49,349 nucleotides of DNA from Ligilactobacillus salitolerans (GCF_003864415.1 NZ_BFFP01000005.1:7315-56663); one strand, 5' to 3'; shown: positions 1-8,809, counted from the first letter of the stretch. Notes: a model not told the origin generated them from the letters alone. Made by a program: numbers and translations.

Positions 1-159
1 TAATATTTTTACATAAAAAATAGTGACAAGCTAGTTTAGGTATAAGAAGAGGAATTGATTGTGTGGTCAGGATAGCTTCAAACAAAGAAACTGCGCAAGA
101 GAATGCACGAAAATTTCTAAAGCTTTAGCCCCCTTTAACAATTTGTAAGGAGCATTTAT

Positions 160-780
160 ATGAAAAAGAAAGCTTTAATTTTTTCTGGGGTCATAGTATT
201 TATTGGATTTATTTGTTTCTTTTTTTTCTTAAAAAAAGATAATGATAAAAAAATTGAAATCCAGAAAAAAGAAAATAGTTACGTGACAAAGATTAACTAC
301 GGTCAGACTTATACTTATGATGCAACTAAAGATGGTTCATATGATCCATCCTATATAAAATTCATCGACAGTTCTCATTATGTAGCGGTGCCTGTATTAG
401 ATATAAAAGAAGACCCAGAAGAAGACGATGGTCCTGCGATCTATTTCATACAAGGTAAATATCGAAAAGATGAAAAAAGCAGATTTCAATTAGGAAAAAG
501 TATTCGTAATACAACTCTAATCTTTGATAGCTACGCAGATTTTGAAAAAGGCGACTTTAAAAAGAATGAATTGAGTGAATCTCAAGCTCGAAAATTTATG
601 TTGCCCTTTGAAGAAAACTTTGTCCAGAAAAAGGGAAAGTATTACTTCTATCGTTGGAAAACAATGCAAGGTGATTATCCCTATCATACTAGAAAAGGAT
701 TTGTGCATTTAAGAAAAGCAAAAAAGGATATTCCAACCACAGAAAAGGAATTTATTCGGAAGTACCATAAGAAGCAGTAG
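160..780 (+). CDS. Membrane-anchored hypothetical protein, tandem paralogue 1
   Basis: Family and function not recognised. The 206-residue protein starts with a basic stretch (MKKK), then one hydrophobic segment at about residues 5-25, so it is probably anchored in the membrane with the rest outside. It is the first of three tandem relatives here. All share a core with PSYIKF, a Y-V-A-[VI]-P motif, F-[IV]-Q-G-x-Y, a DFE/DFK-x-G motif, and a nearly identical C-terminus containing TEKEFIR and ending YHKKQ. There is no lipobox and no catalytic motif that I can see. ATG 160 follows a purine-rich AAGGAG. Local base composition is AT-rich compared with the PTS locus downstream. Confidence is high that it is a gene and nil for function. 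Confidence 0.8.
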   Translation: MKKKALIFSGVIVFIGFICFFFFLKKDNDKKIEIQKKENSYVTKINYGQTYTYDATKDGSYDPSYIKFIDSSHYVAVPVLDIKEDPEEDDGPAIYFIQGKYRKDEKSRFQLGKSIRNTTLIFDSYADFEKGDFKKNELSESQARKFMLPFEENFVQKKGKYYFYRWKTMQGDYPYHTRKGFVHLRKAKKDIPTTEKEFIRKYHKKQ

Positions 781-963
781 TAAAATCATTGCGTTTCTAC
801 ACAGCCCCCTCAGAAAAACAGTATACTCAAGCTGAAAGGTATAATATTAATGGAATGTCTCCAAAAAAGGCTACAAATAACTTGAAACGTATTTTTTATA
901 AGAGCATACCCAAGCATAAAACGATTCCTTCTTTGGACAATTATTCGATAACATGGGGAGTAG

Positions 964-1554
964 GTGATCTTTATTAAAAAGAAAAGATTTTTGTCTCTGT
1001 TGGCTGCAATTTGTGTTTTAATTGCAATTTTAACATCGTTAACAATATGGAAAACGAATAGTGTAACAAAACTCAAAACCAATCAAACATACATGTTGGA
1101 CAATAAGCAAACAGGAGGAGATCCTCCTTCATATATTAAATTCCTGGATAATTCTCGATACGTGGCCATACCCCTGCAAAATTTAGATGAAGATAGTGAT
1201 CAGATAGTTGGAGTCACTTTTATCCAAGGTACTTATAGTCAACGTCACAACAGGTATATCCTTGGAAATAATACAAAAGAGACTTCTTTAGTTTTTAGTA
1301 ATTATCAGGATTTTGAGAAAGGTGACTACACTTTACAGCACAAAAAAGTGTCTCCTCAAGAAAAAAATTATATTTTTGTAGGTAATTATATAAAAAAAGA
1401 GCATGGTGCATTCTGTTATAAATGGGCGATAAAAATTAATAATGCAGATAAACCTGATAGGTATAAAAGCAAATTTGTGCGTCTAAAAAAATCCAAACTT
1501 GACATTCCAATCACAGAAAAGGAATTTATTCGGAAGTACCATAAGAAGCAGTAA
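964..1554 (+). CDS. Membrane-anchored hypothetical protein, tandem paralogue 2
   Basis: A 196-residue paralogue of the preceding protein. It starts at GTG 964 (preceded by GGGGAGTAG) with a KKKR cluster and a single hydrophobic segment at about residues 7-28. The ectodomain keeps the SYIKF, YVAIP, FIQGTY and DFEKGDY signatures, and its last 13 residues are identical to those of paralogue 1. The third copy has the same GTG start context, GGGGA-(A)-GTAG, so copies 2 and 3 look like the more recent duplication. Such tandem arrays of secreted or anchored paralogues often diversify by recombination; that is inference. No function can be assigned. Confidence 0.8.
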   Translation: MIFIKKKRFLSLLAAICVLIAILTSLTIWKTNSVTKLKTNQTYMLDNKQTGGDPPSYIKFLDNSRYVAIPLQNLDEDSDQIVGVTFIQGTYSQRHNRYILGNNTKETSLVFSNYQDFEKGDYTLQHKKVSPQEKNYIFVGNYIKKEHGAFCYKWAIKINNADKPDRYKSKFVRLKKSKLDIPITEKEFIRKYHKKQ

Positions 1555-1730
1555 TAAAATTCGTACGAGAACTCACAGGCGCAATTGTAGACTTATGGCC
1601 TAATATTAGACGAAGAAATGATTGGAAATAAAATTCTTTTGTAGAAAGTATTATCTGCAAAATTGTGACTATTAAACGGATGAAATAAAACGGCAACAAA
1701 AAAGATGAACGCACTTTGGCAAACACAAGC

Positions 1731-1770
1731 AGCAACCAGCAACCAGCAACCAGCAACCAGCAACCAGCAA
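1731..1770 (+). repeat. Heptanucleotide tandem repeat (AGCAACC, about 5.7 copies)
   Basis: Perfect 7-bp repeat between paralogues 2 and 3: five full AGCAACC units followed by AGCAA. The unit is not a multiple of three and no convincing ORF runs through it, so it is a candidate intergenic VNTR. It sits about 85 bp upstream of the GTG start of paralogue 3, close enough for copy number to alter promoter spacing, but no promoter was proven there. Confidence 0.9.
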
Positions 1771-1853
1771 GTTATCTTATGATGGGCTGCAAACATTCGC
1801 TGATTTTACTAGAGGGCTAAAGTCAAACCTATTCAATAACTTGGGGAAAGTAG

Positions 1854-2438
1854 GTGTTTATTATTAAGTTGAAAAAATGTCTAGCTTTAACAATACTAAT
1901 TTTTTTGTTGATAACAAGCGCTGTTTTCTTAATAACTTGGCAATCGGTGAGTGTTACCAAGATCAATAGAAATCAGACGTACACGTATAACGGAAAGAAA
2001 GTAAGTCCTGATGCACCATCATATATTAAGATAGTTGATGGTTCTCATTATGTGGCGATTCCAAACTTAGAAATGAGAGATGATAGTAATCAAGCCTTTG
2101 GTATTACGTTTGTCCAAGGTGTTTACACAAAAAAACACGATGATTTTAAACTTGGGAAAAATGCTCAAAAAACAGAATTATGGTTTGACAGTTATGACGA
2201 TTTTAAAGATGGCAGATATACAATAAGTAAAAGCCGCCAAATCAAATTAAAGAAGACTGTTCCACCATTTGAAGAGGGCAAACTAACGAAGAAAAAAGGA
2301 ATATATTATTACAAAAGCAATCGCATCAATACGTATAGTTTAAAGAAAAAATTTTTATACTTACGTCTAAGGAAGGCGAAGATAAATCTTCCAACCACAG
2401 AGAAGGAATTCATTCGGCAATACCATCAGAAGCAATGA
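1854..2438 (+). CDS. Membrane-anchored hypothetical protein, tandem paralogue 3
   Basis: Third paralogue, 194 residues, GTG start at 1854. A hydrophobic segment at about residues 8-28 follows a short basic N-terminus. The ectodomain repeats the family signatures (PSYIKI, HYVAIP, FVQGVY, DDFKDG), and the C-terminus TEKEFIRQYHQKQ differs at three positions from the other copies. The 3' flank (CAGGATTGCTTCA about 2441-2453) resembles sequence near 68-80 at the left edge of the window (CAGGATAGCTTCA). This suggests the array extends to at least one more copy to the left. Function unknown. Confidence 0.8.
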   Translation: MFIIKLKKCLALTILIFLLITSAVFLITWQSVSVTKINRNQTYTYNGKKVSPDAPSYIKIVDGSHYVAIPNLEMRDDSNQAFGITFVQGVYTKKHDDFKLGKNAQKTELWFDSYDDFKDGRYTISKSRQIKLKKTVPPFEEGKLTKKKGIYYYKSNRINTYSLKKKFLYLRLRKAKINLPTTEKEFIRQYHQKQ

Positions 2439-2531
2439 TCAGGATTGCTTCACAATAAAGGAAAACCCTTGAGCAGAATCAGGGGCAGCTAGTGTAGACT
2501 TAAACTATCAGAAAATAGAATATTTTTATTT

Positions 2532-2580
2532 CAAGGAAGATGATGGCCAGGAGCATAGCGAGCGGCTGTCCTCTTCCTTG
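2532..2580 (+). terminator. Hairpin downstream of the paralogue array
   Basis: Inverted repeat with 9-bp outer arms CAAGGAAGA/TCTTCCTTG. It follows the paralogue array and precedes the PRD-regulator locus. There is no long T-tract directly after it, so terminator function is plausible rather than certain. The rest of 2439-2852 shows no gene. Confidence 0.45.
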
Positions 2581-2807
2581 TTTAGTTCTGGTTCTTAAAA
2601 AATAGAGAATTTTACTTAACCTTTCACAAAAAATCTGCGTGCTCAGTGAATGAAGTTACCTTATGTTTCAAGCTGTAAATCCATTTTATTGAATATCACC
2701 TTTCCTTTGTGTATCTTATGTCATAACTAGAATTTCCTAATGGTCAAGCTGAGCTGAATCAATTGATGCAAGAAAGTTCAGTTAGGCATATGAAACAAAA
2801 TGCACAA

Positions 2808-2820
2808 TGTAAGCGCTACA
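2808..2820 (+). promoter_or_regulatory. cre-like site (carbon catabolite control)
   Basis: TGTAAGCGCTACA lies 33 bp before the ATG of the PRD regulator. It is one base short of the symmetrical cre consensus (TGTAAGCGCTTACA) bound by CcpA. Its place ahead of a PTS locus makes CcpA control plausible, but the one-base deletion lowers certainty. Confidence 0.45.
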
Positions 2821-2852
2821 ATAAAATTGGTTCTTGAGAAAGGCGGTGTCAC

Positions 2853-4919
2853 ATGCTTTATCGCGAATACAGGCTCATTAAAAAGTTTGTAAATACAAAT
2901 TCATTGTTGACGATTGCTCAAATCGCTGACTTCCTGAATGTCTCTGCCAGAACAGCATATTTAACGATCAATGGCGTTAATGACTGGTTAGCCGCACATG
3001 ACCTAGCTGAAATTCAAAATGTGCGGGATTGCGGCTATCATCTGGCGCCTGAGAACTACGATCAGGTCAGTCAGCTGTTAGAGTCGGAAGTTCGGCAAGC
3101 CAATGTTGATCTGCCCAGAACTGAAAGGGTCATGCTGATCGAGTTTGCCGTCCTGTGCCAGGCCGAACCGATCTCCTTGCAGTTTCTCCGGTCTTTGACT
3201 GGAGTCACCACCAGAACGGTCCAAAGCGATTTGGCAGAAGTCAGGAAAAAGTTGGTCAGCGCAAAATTAAAACTGCTTTCAGTCAAGCAGCATTTTGCAG
3301 TTCAAGGTCAAGAAGAAGAGCTGCGCAAATACACTCTGCGGTTACTAAATGAGATCCAGGACACCATCGTGCAAGATAAAATCGCAACGCTGATGCCATT
3401 TGACGAAAAGCAGCGGGCAAAAGTGGAGCGGGGCTTGCTCCATTTGGAACAGCAGACTGGTCATTATTTGACTGACGACTCACTTTTTCAGGTGAAGCAG
3501 TTCATCTACTTTTCGCTAGTCAGATACCGAAATCATTGTTATTTGACAGCCAAAGCCGACGATGTGAACGCGCAGAGGTATCATGTGGCAGAACTCTTGG
3601 CCGAGCTTGGGGTCAGTCAGGAACACCTGGCAGAAGAAAGCAGTTTGCTGGCCAAGGTGATCCGGTCCAGACAGGCTAGTTATCCCTTAAAAATTCAGGG
3701 TTCAAATGAGCTTTACTTGTTGGCGGGCCGGATCATCAAAAATTTTGTTGCTATTTCCGGAGTCAAACTGGCTAACAGCAGTTTACAAAAACAGCTTTAC
3801 ACGCATTTGATCGCCGCCAAGCACCGGGTCAAATACCAGATCCAGTTTCAGAATTCGGAGACGATCAAGGTGCAAAAGAAGTACCCGGAGCTTTATCTGA
3901 TGACCAAGCAGTCTGTCAAAGTTTTTGAAGAATACCTGGGAGCAAAACTGACCACGGCTGAGATCGAATTGATCGCCCTCTACTTTGGCGGGGAACTTGA
4001 AAAAGTTAACTTCGTTGAGCAAAGAGCAGCTAAACATCGCGTCCTGTTAGTTTGCGGCAGCGGGATGGGGACTTCACGCTTTCTGCAGATCAGACTGGAA
4101 AAACTTTTCCCCAAGCAGCTGGAGATCCAGATCGTCACTAAGCAAAGCTATGAACAGGCTGATCAAATCGAGGCAGAACTGGTCATTACAACTTTGCCGC
4201 TGACTGAAAAGAACTTACCGGTGATCAATATTAAGGCGGATCTGACCGAGTCTGACATTCAAGAGATCCAAAAGTACTTGCCGAGTCTAGCTAATAGCGA
4301 AGTCAAACATGCTTCGCCTTACGTTAAAGCCACGCAAGTCCTGGACATTGTGAGTGAATATGCCCGCGTCGAGAACTTCCCCGGTCTGACTGCTGCTCTC
4401 CAAAGCTACTTCTTAGACGGACCTGAAAATCAGGCAAAAGCTGAACGGCAGCTGGGACTGAGCGATCTTTTGCCAACCAACCGCATTGTTTTCAAGCAGG
4501 GCAAGTATTCCTGGCAGGAAGCTGTCCAATTGAGCGGAGAGTTATTAGAAAAAGATCAGGTGACCGAAGCAAAATATACTCGACTGATGCAAAAACAGAT
4601 CGAAAACTATGGCCCCTACATGGCGATCATGCCGGATGTGATGCTGTTACACGCCAAACCCGAGATCTCGCCGCAATACAAGCAGCCGGGAATGGGCTTG
4701 ATATATTTTCAGCAGCCGGTGAGCTTTAATGCTCAGACTAAGGCCAGGTATATCTTCAGCCTTTATTCGCCAACGATGGATCTGCACGTCAACGCCTTAA
4801 CGCAGCTGACCGAGATCTTGTCGAACAACAAGCTGGTTGGGCAGTTTAAAGATGCACAGACACCTGAAGAATTGACCCGGCTGTTCATACAGGCCACCCA
4901 TAGAGGAGAGGAGAAATAG
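2853..4919 (+). CDS. PRD-domain transcriptional regulator with EIIB- and EIIA-like domains
   Basis: A 688-residue regulator of the BglG/MtlR/LicR type. It has N-terminal HTH segments (about 10-50 and 85-135), PRD region(s) across about 175-385, a PTS EIIB-like domain with phosphoacceptor Cys401 in VCGSGMGTS, and an EIIA type-2 domain at about 530-685 with His600 in LLHAKP. These proteins are phosphorylated by HPr and PTS components and activate the neighbouring PTS operon when substrate is present. The ATG at 2853 follows GAAAGGCGG. The gene runs straight into the PTS genes: its stop overlaps a GTG just before the IIA start, so it is probably co-transcribed with the transporter it controls. 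Domain assignment is firm; the effector is unknown. Confidence 0.9.
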   Translation: MLYREYRLIKKFVNTNSLLTIAQIADFLNVSARTAYLTINGVNDWLAAHDLAEIQNVRDCGYHLAPENYDQVSQLLESEVRQANVDLPRTERVMLIEFAVLCQAEPISLQFLRSLTGVTTRTVQSDLAEVRKKLVSAKLKLLSVKQHFAVQGQEEELRKYTLRLLNEIQDTIVQDKIATLMPFDEKQRAKVERGLLHLEQQTGHYLTDDSLFQVKQFIYFSLVRYRNHCYLTAKADDVNAQRYHVAELLAELGVSQEHLAEESSLLAKVIRSRQASYPLKIQGSNELYLLAGRIIKNFVAISGVKLANSSLQKQLYTHLIAAKHRVKYQIQFQNSETIKVQKKYPELYLMTKQSVKVFEEYLGAKLTTAEIELIALYFGGELEKVNFVEQRAAKHRVLLVCGSGMGTSRFLQIRLEKLFPKQLEIQIVTKQSYEQADQIEAELVITTLPLTEKNLPVINIKADLTESDIQEIQKYLPSLANSEVKHASPYVKATQVLDIVSEYARVENFPGLTAALQSYFLDGPENQAKAERQLGLSDLLPTNRIVFKQGKYSWQEAVQLSGELLEKDQVTEAKYTRLMQKQIENYGPYMAIMPDVMLLHAKPEISPQYKQPGMGLIYFQQPVSFNAQTKARYIFSLYSPTMDLHVNALTQLTEILSNNKLVGQFKDAQTPEELTRLFIQATHRGEEK

Positions 4920-4921
4920 TG

Positions 4922-5368
4922 ATGGCATTTATCCAAGCAGAATTGATCCAACTAAACGTTCAAGCAGATAACTGGAAGGATGCCATTTTGAAAGCCGGAC
5001 AGCCGCTGCTGAACCAGCAGTATGTAACCAAGGATTATCTGAATGAGGTGATCAAAATTGCAGAAGAAACAGGACCGTATATTGTATTTACGCCGCATGT
5101 CGCGCTCTCCCACGCCAAAACTGAGGACGGCGCGCTTAAAGATGGGATCGGGCTGACGACTTTGAAACAGCCGCTTGCTTTTGGCAATAAAGACAATGAT
5201 CCCGTCAAATATATCTTTACGCTGAGTTCAACTCAGCCCAACGGACACTTAGACCAGATGGCACAATTAGTGAACCTCCTATCCAAAAAGGATTTTTTTG
5301 AACAGATCGACCAAGCAGCGAATCCAGCTGTAGCAGCCGATTATCTCAATCAAATAGCAAAGGAATGA
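4922..5368 (+). CDS. PTS sugar transporter subunit IIA (ascorbate/Ula type)
   Basis: 148-residue EIIA domain protein. The phosphoacceptor His64 lies in ALSHAKTEDG, the typical motif of mannitol/fructose-fold EIIA, including UlaC/SgaA. It takes phosphate from HPr and passes it to the IIB encoded 6 bp downstream. The start is ATG 4922, three bases after an overlapping GTG at 4919, with AGAGGAGAGGAG as ribosome binding site. It is similar in fold to the EIIA domain at the C-terminus of the regulator, including the paired LLHAKP/LSHAKT motifs. Cytoplasmic. Confidence 0.9.
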   Translation: MAFIQAELIQLNVQADNWKDAILKAGQPLLNQQYVTKDYLNEVIKIAEETGPYIVFTPHVALSHAKTEDGALKDGIGLTTLKQPLAFGNKDNDPVKYIFTLSSTQPNGHLDQMAQLVNLLSKKDFFEQIDQAANPAVAADYLNQIAKE

Positions 5369-5374
5369 GTAAAA

Positions 5375-5653
5375 ATGAAAAAAGCAGTTATTACTTGTCG
5401 AGCAGGAATGGGAACGAGCACGATGTTAACGGTTCAGGTCAAAAATGTGGCGCAAAAAAACAACTGGGACTTAGAAGTCGACCATGCCAGTGTCGATGGA
5501 ATCGGCAGTTTCCAAGGCGATATTATCATTGCTTTGAGTGATGTGGCCGATGACATTCGCGCCAAAGAAAAGAATAAGGCAGTTGTTGGGATCAAGAATA
5601 TGATGGATCAACAGGAAATCGAAGATAAACTCACGCCACTAATGAAAGAGTAG
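5375..5653 (+). CDS. PTS sugar transporter subunit IIB (ascorbate/Ula type)
   Basis: 92-residue EIIB with a P-loop-like start: phosphocysteine Cys8 in ITCRAGMGTS. Size and motif match the lactose/ascorbate class of IIB (UlaB/SgaB). It carries phosphate from IIA to the sugar at the membrane IIC. It lies between IIA (6-bp gap) and IIC (10-bp gap), so the three are one transcription unit. Confidence 0.9.
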   Translation: MKKAVITCRAGMGTSTMLTVQVKNVAQKNNWDLEVDHASVDGIGSFQGDIIIALSDVADDIRAKEKNKAVVGIKNMMDQQEIEDKLTPLMKE

Positions 5654-5663
5654 GTGACTGACA

Positions 5664-6929
5664 TTGTTAGATTTTATCATTAGTTTTCTCAGCCAGCCCG
5701 CGGTGCTGTTGGGCGTGGTCGCTTTTATCGGGCTAGTTGCCCAGAAGGATAAGGACTGGTCAGATGTAACTAAAGGGACTTTCAAGACGGTGATCGGCTT
5801 TTTGATCTTTCAAGTTGGTGCCAGCACACTGACCGAAGTTCTGCAAAGCTTCAATGTGATCTTTAAGGCAGGCTTTAACTTGCATGGATTGATCGCATCA
5901 CCGGAAGCAGCAACGGCCGCGGCTCAGACCAAATACGGCTTCGTGGTCGCGCTGATCTTGATTTTAGGATTTGTCATGAATATCGTCTTCGCCCGGATCA
6001 CACCTTTCAAAAACATCTTCTTTACCGGCCAGCACAGCTTGTATTTTGCCTGTGTTTTAGGGCTGATCCTCAAATTTAACGGTGTGAACGATTTCTGGTC
6101 GATCCTGGTGGGCGGCTTGATCTTGGGCTTTGCAGCGAGTGCCTTGCCGTCCTTGTGCCAGCCCTTTATGCGCAAAATTACCGGCAATGACAACCAAGCA
6201 ATCGGACATTACAACATGATCGGTTATGCCTTGTCCGGGGCGATCGGGCTTTTGTTCAAGAAACACAAAGACCAAACGACTGAGAACATTCACTTTCCCA
6301 AATATTTGTCGATCTTCAAGGATTTCTTGATCGGTTTGGCAATTGTGATGCTGGTCTTGTTCTATGTTTCAGTTTTAGCTGCCGGACAAAGTGTTACAAC
6401 CAAACTTTCCGGTGATGTGAACTGGTTGGTTTACCCATTTATTCAAGCGCTGACCTTTACTGCCGGAATGGGTGTCTTGATGTATGGTGTCGGGATGTTC
6501 TTAGAAGAGATCACCAATGCTTTCGTAGCGATCTCATCCAAGTTTATTCCCGGTTCGCGCCCCGCATTGGATGTCCCGACAGTCTTCCCCTTTGCACCAA
6601 CAGCTGTCTTACTGGGCTTTGTCAGTTCATATACGGCGGGCTTGCTGTCAATTGGTGTGATGATCTTATTCCACAGTCCAACGATCATCATTCCAGCGGC
6701 GCATATCTGTTTCTTCTCCGGCGGGACCGCGGCAATTTTCGGCAACGCAACTGGCGGTTGGCGCGGAGCCCTCGTTGGGTCATTTGTCGACGGCTTGCTG
6801 ATCTCATTTCTGCCGTTGATCTTGGTTCCCGTTTTCCAAGACATGGGGATCGCCAGTTCAACCTTCCCGAATATTGATTACAACGTTGTTGGGTCCTTGC
6901 TCCACGCATTACTCAGCGCATTTCACTAG
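5664..6929 (+). CDS. PTS sugar transporter subunit IIC (UlaA/SgaT family)
   Basis: 421-residue polytopic membrane protein starting at TTG 5664 after TAGGTGAC. It has about ten hydrophobic segments and typical UlaA-family stretches (FLIFQVGA, TGQHSLYFA, GGTAAIFGNATGG). The length is slightly below E. coli UlaA, from memory. The UlaA family is named for L-ascorbate, but many members in lactobacilli move other pentitols or sugar acids. The neighbours here (SIS isomerase and DapA/NanA-like aldolase rather than UlaDEFG) argue against simple ascorbate use. The substrate is therefore unknown. Confidence 0.88.
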   Translation: MLDFIISFLSQPAVLLGVVAFIGLVAQKDKDWSDVTKGTFKTVIGFLIFQVGASTLTEVLQSFNVIFKAGFNLHGLIASPEAATAAAQTKYGFVVALILILGFVMNIVFARITPFKNIFFTGQHSLYFACVLGLILKFNGVNDFWSILVGGLILGFAASALPSLCQPFMRKITGNDNQAIGHYNMIGYALSGAIGLLFKKHKDQTTENIHFPKYLSIFKDFLIGLAIVMLVLFYVSVLAAGQSVTTKLSGDVNWLVYPFIQALTFTAGMGVLMYGVGMFLEEITNAFVAISSKFIPGSRPALDVPTVFPFAPTAVLLGFVSSYTAGLLSIGVMILFHSPTIIIPAAHICFFSGGTAAIFGNATGGWRGALVGSFVDGLLISFLPLILVPVFQDMGIASSTFPNIDYNVVGSLLHALLSAFH

Positions 6930-6960
6930 TAGGATAGACATTTAGAGAGGAAATGAGGCT

Positions 6961-7572
6961 ATGGATATCATTGCTAATTTGCAAAATATAATGGACGACG
7001 AGCTGGCGGCTGTCAAATATGTTGAAAGTGAGATCGACGCGCACCGTGATGATTATAAAAGTGTTGTGGCAGCGATTGCCCAGTTGAAGGGTAATCTGAT
7101 CATGATGGGGGTCGGTAAATCTGGCCATATCGGCAAGAAGTTATCGGCGACCTTTGCCAGCACTGGAACACCTTCGTTTTTTGTCCATGCCACAGAAGCG
7201 ATGCACGGAGATCTCGGGATGATCACCAGCGATGATCTGGTCGTGATGATCTCGAATTCAGGTGAAACTAAGGAGTGCCTGGCACCCCTGAAGCCGATCC
7301 ACCGTATCGGCGCGAAGATCGTTGCGTTCACGGGTGAAGAAAAATCCAGTTTGGCAGAGGATAGCGATTATCTTGTGCTGGTTAAAGTGAAACGCGAGGC
7401 TGATCGATTCAACTTGGCTCCAACGAACAGTTCAACTGCAGTGTTAGTCACCGGCGATGCCTTGGCTTTGACTGTTTCAGAAATCAAAGGTTTTTCCGAA
7501 AAAGACTTCGGCATGTTTCATCCAGGCGGCTCTTTGGGCAAACGACTGTTGCAGGAAGGCATTCTCAAGTGA
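6961..7572 (+). CDS. SIS-domain phosphosugar isomerase (KdsD/GutQ-like, no CBS domains)
   Basis: 203 residues, a single SIS fold covering nearly the whole protein. MGVGKSGHIGKKLSATFAST and SNSGET are the sugar-phosphate-binding loops. FHPGGSLGKRLL near the C-terminus is typical of arabinose-5-phosphate isomerases (KdsD/GutQ). The pair of CBS domains in full-length KdsD is absent. Gram-positive bacteria make no Kdo, so a catabolic role is more likely: aldose/ketose isomerisation of the sugar phosphate delivered by the PTS 31 bp upstream. ATG 6961 follows AGAGAGGAAATGAGG. It is probably the last gene before the repeat array. Confidence 0.85.
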   Translation: MDIIANLQNIMDDELAAVKYVESEIDAHRDDYKSVVAAIAQLKGNLIMMGVGKSGHIGKKLSATFASTGTPSFFVHATEAMHGDLGMITSDDLVVMISNSGETKECLAPLKPIHRIGAKIVAFTGEEKSSLAEDSDYLVLVKVKREADRFNLAPTNSSTAVLVTGDALALTVSEIKGFSEKDFGMFHPGGSLGKRLLQEGILK

Positions 7573-7584
7573 AGAGGATTCATC

Positions 7585-7737
7585 GGTTGGTTTTTAGGCA
7601 AAAGACCAACCGAAAGAGAAGCAATTGGTTGGTCTTTAAGCCAAAGACCAACCGAAAGAGAAGCAATTGGTTGGTCTTTAAGGCAAAGACCAACCGAAAG
7701 AGGAGTAATTGGTTGGTCTTTATGCCAAAGACCAACC
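7585..7737 (+). repeat. 42-bp stem-loop tandem repeat, array A (4 hairpins)
   Basis: Four hairpins at 7585-7611, 7627-7653, 7669-7695 and 7711-7737, exactly 42 bp apart. Each has 11-bp arms GGTTGGTCTTT and AAAGACCAACC around a 5-bp centre. The arms can equally pair across the 15-bp purine-rich linker GAAAGAGAAGCAATT. The first hairpin begins 13 bp after the SIS gene stop. Reading frames stay open on both strands only because 42 is divisible by three; no ribosome binding site supports translation. It has the same plan as arrays at about 8.95, 9.2 and 48.1 kb, with different arm sequence. Confidence 0.92.
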
Positions 7738-7840
7738 AAAAGAGAAGCAACTGGGAGCATTCTTTCAATAATTTGGTTGAACTACTGGAGTCGCAAATCT
7801 ATACCAATTTGCCAAAGCCAATAACAATTAGAGGTTATCA

Positions 7841-7878
7841 TTTAGTGTCCGAAAAAGTAAGCAACAATAGGCACTAAA
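7841..7878 (+). promoter_or_regulatory. Inverted repeat upstream of the aldolase gene
   Basis: TTTAGTGTCC (7841-7850) and GGCACTAAA (7870-7878) form an interrupted dyad about 50 bp before the aldolase start. It could be an operator or a hairpin in the leader. It implies that the aldolase may be expressed separately from the PTS genes. No clear promoter hexamers were found. Confidence 0.35.
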
Positions 7879-7927
7879 ACTTGGTTTAAAAGATAATGGT
7901 TAATTTCATAATACGAGGAGAGATAAG

Positions 7928-8809
7928 ATGTTTAAAGGCATTATTACGCCAATCGTGACACCTTTTAACAGAGATGAGGCACAATCGATCAACTATGAGG
8001 CAACTAAGGAACACATTGAGCGTTTGCTGGCTGCAGGGGTCCAAGGAATTTTTGCCTTAGGCAGCAATGGCGAGTTTCACGTCCTGACTCATGCAGAGAA
8101 GACGGCTTTTGTCGAGAAAGTCGTGGGGTTCGTTGACCACCGGGTGCCAGTTTTTGCCGGTGCAGGAGCCTGTTCCACTAGGGAGACAGTTTCATTAGCC
8201 CAAGAGATGGAGCAGTCGGGCGCAGATGCACTCTCAGTTGTTGCTCCCTACTTTATCAAACCAACAGATGCTGAGCTGGTGGAACATTACCAAACGATTG
8301 CTGCGAGCGTCAACTTGCCGGTCATTTTGTACAACATCCCGAAAAATACTGGTTACAGTTTGCCGCCAGCGGTCGTAGAGCAGCTGGCTCAAGTCGAAAA
8401 TATCGTTGGCATCAAGGATAGCAGCGGTGATTTGGAACTGTTGCAGGCATACACTGACATTGCTGCTGCCAATGATTTCCAAGTTCTGATCGGTTCGGAT
8501 TCCAAAATTTCGGTTGCTTATCAGATGGGCGCAAAAGCAGCAATTGCTGGGACCAGTAATTTGCTCCCAAAGACGCTGGTGGCTCTGGATCAAGCTTTGG
8601 CAGCAGGAGAGTATGAAACAGCCAACCAACTGCAGGGCAGCATTGATGTTTTGCGAAAAGCACTGAAGTTGGGCACTGTTCCGGCAATTCTCAAGCGTTC
8701 GATCGAACTATCCGGACTGGCTCAAGTCGGTCCAGCACGAAAACCAGTGACTGAACCAAATCAGCAAACGGATGAAGAAATAGTCAAGATGTTGGAATTT
8801 TATCGTTAG
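7928..8809 (+). CDS. Dihydrodipicolinate synthase / N-acetylneuraminate lyase family aldolase
   Basis: 293-residue TIM-barrel class I aldolase. The Schiff-base lysine is Lys163 in GIKDSSGD and the catalytic tyrosine is Tyr135 in ILYNIP. The substrate loop reads GSNGE (residues 45-49), not the GTTGE of true DapA, so a 2-keto-3-deoxy sugar acid lyase or related catabolic aldolase is more likely than lysine biosynthesis. The ATG at 7928 follows CGAGGAGAG. It lies 355 bp after the SIS isomerase, separated by array A, and probably belongs functionally to the PTS locus: transport, isomerisation, aldol cleavage. The exact substrate is not determinable from sequence. Confidence 0.88.
   Translation: MFKGIITPIVTPFNRDEAQSINYEATKEHIERLLAAGVQGIFALGSNGEFHVLTHAEKTAFVEKVVGFVDHRVPVFAGAGACSTRETVSLAQEMEQSGADALSVVAPYFIKPTDAELVEHYQTIAASVNLPVILYNIPKNTGYSLPPAVVEQLAQVENIVGIKDSSGDLELLQAYTDIAAANDFQVLIGSDSKISVAYQMGAKAAIAGTSNLLPKTLVALDQALAAGEYETANQLQGSIDVLRKALKLGTVPAILKRSIELSGLAQVGPARKPVTEPNQQTDEEIVKMLEFYR

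Noticed and set aside
789-977. 62-codon TTG ORF between paralogues 1 and 2
   Set aside because: No ribosome site, not similar to the paralogues, and it overlaps the start of paralogue 2.
6443-6844. 133-codon minus-strand ORF inside the PTS IIC gene
   Set aside because: Shadow of a strong coding frame; no features of its own.
7569-7877. 102-codon plus-strand ORF and overlapping minus-strand ORFs through array A
   Set aside because: Frames are open only because the repeat unit is 42 bp, a multiple of three. No ribosome site, highly repetitive translation, and both strands are open at once.
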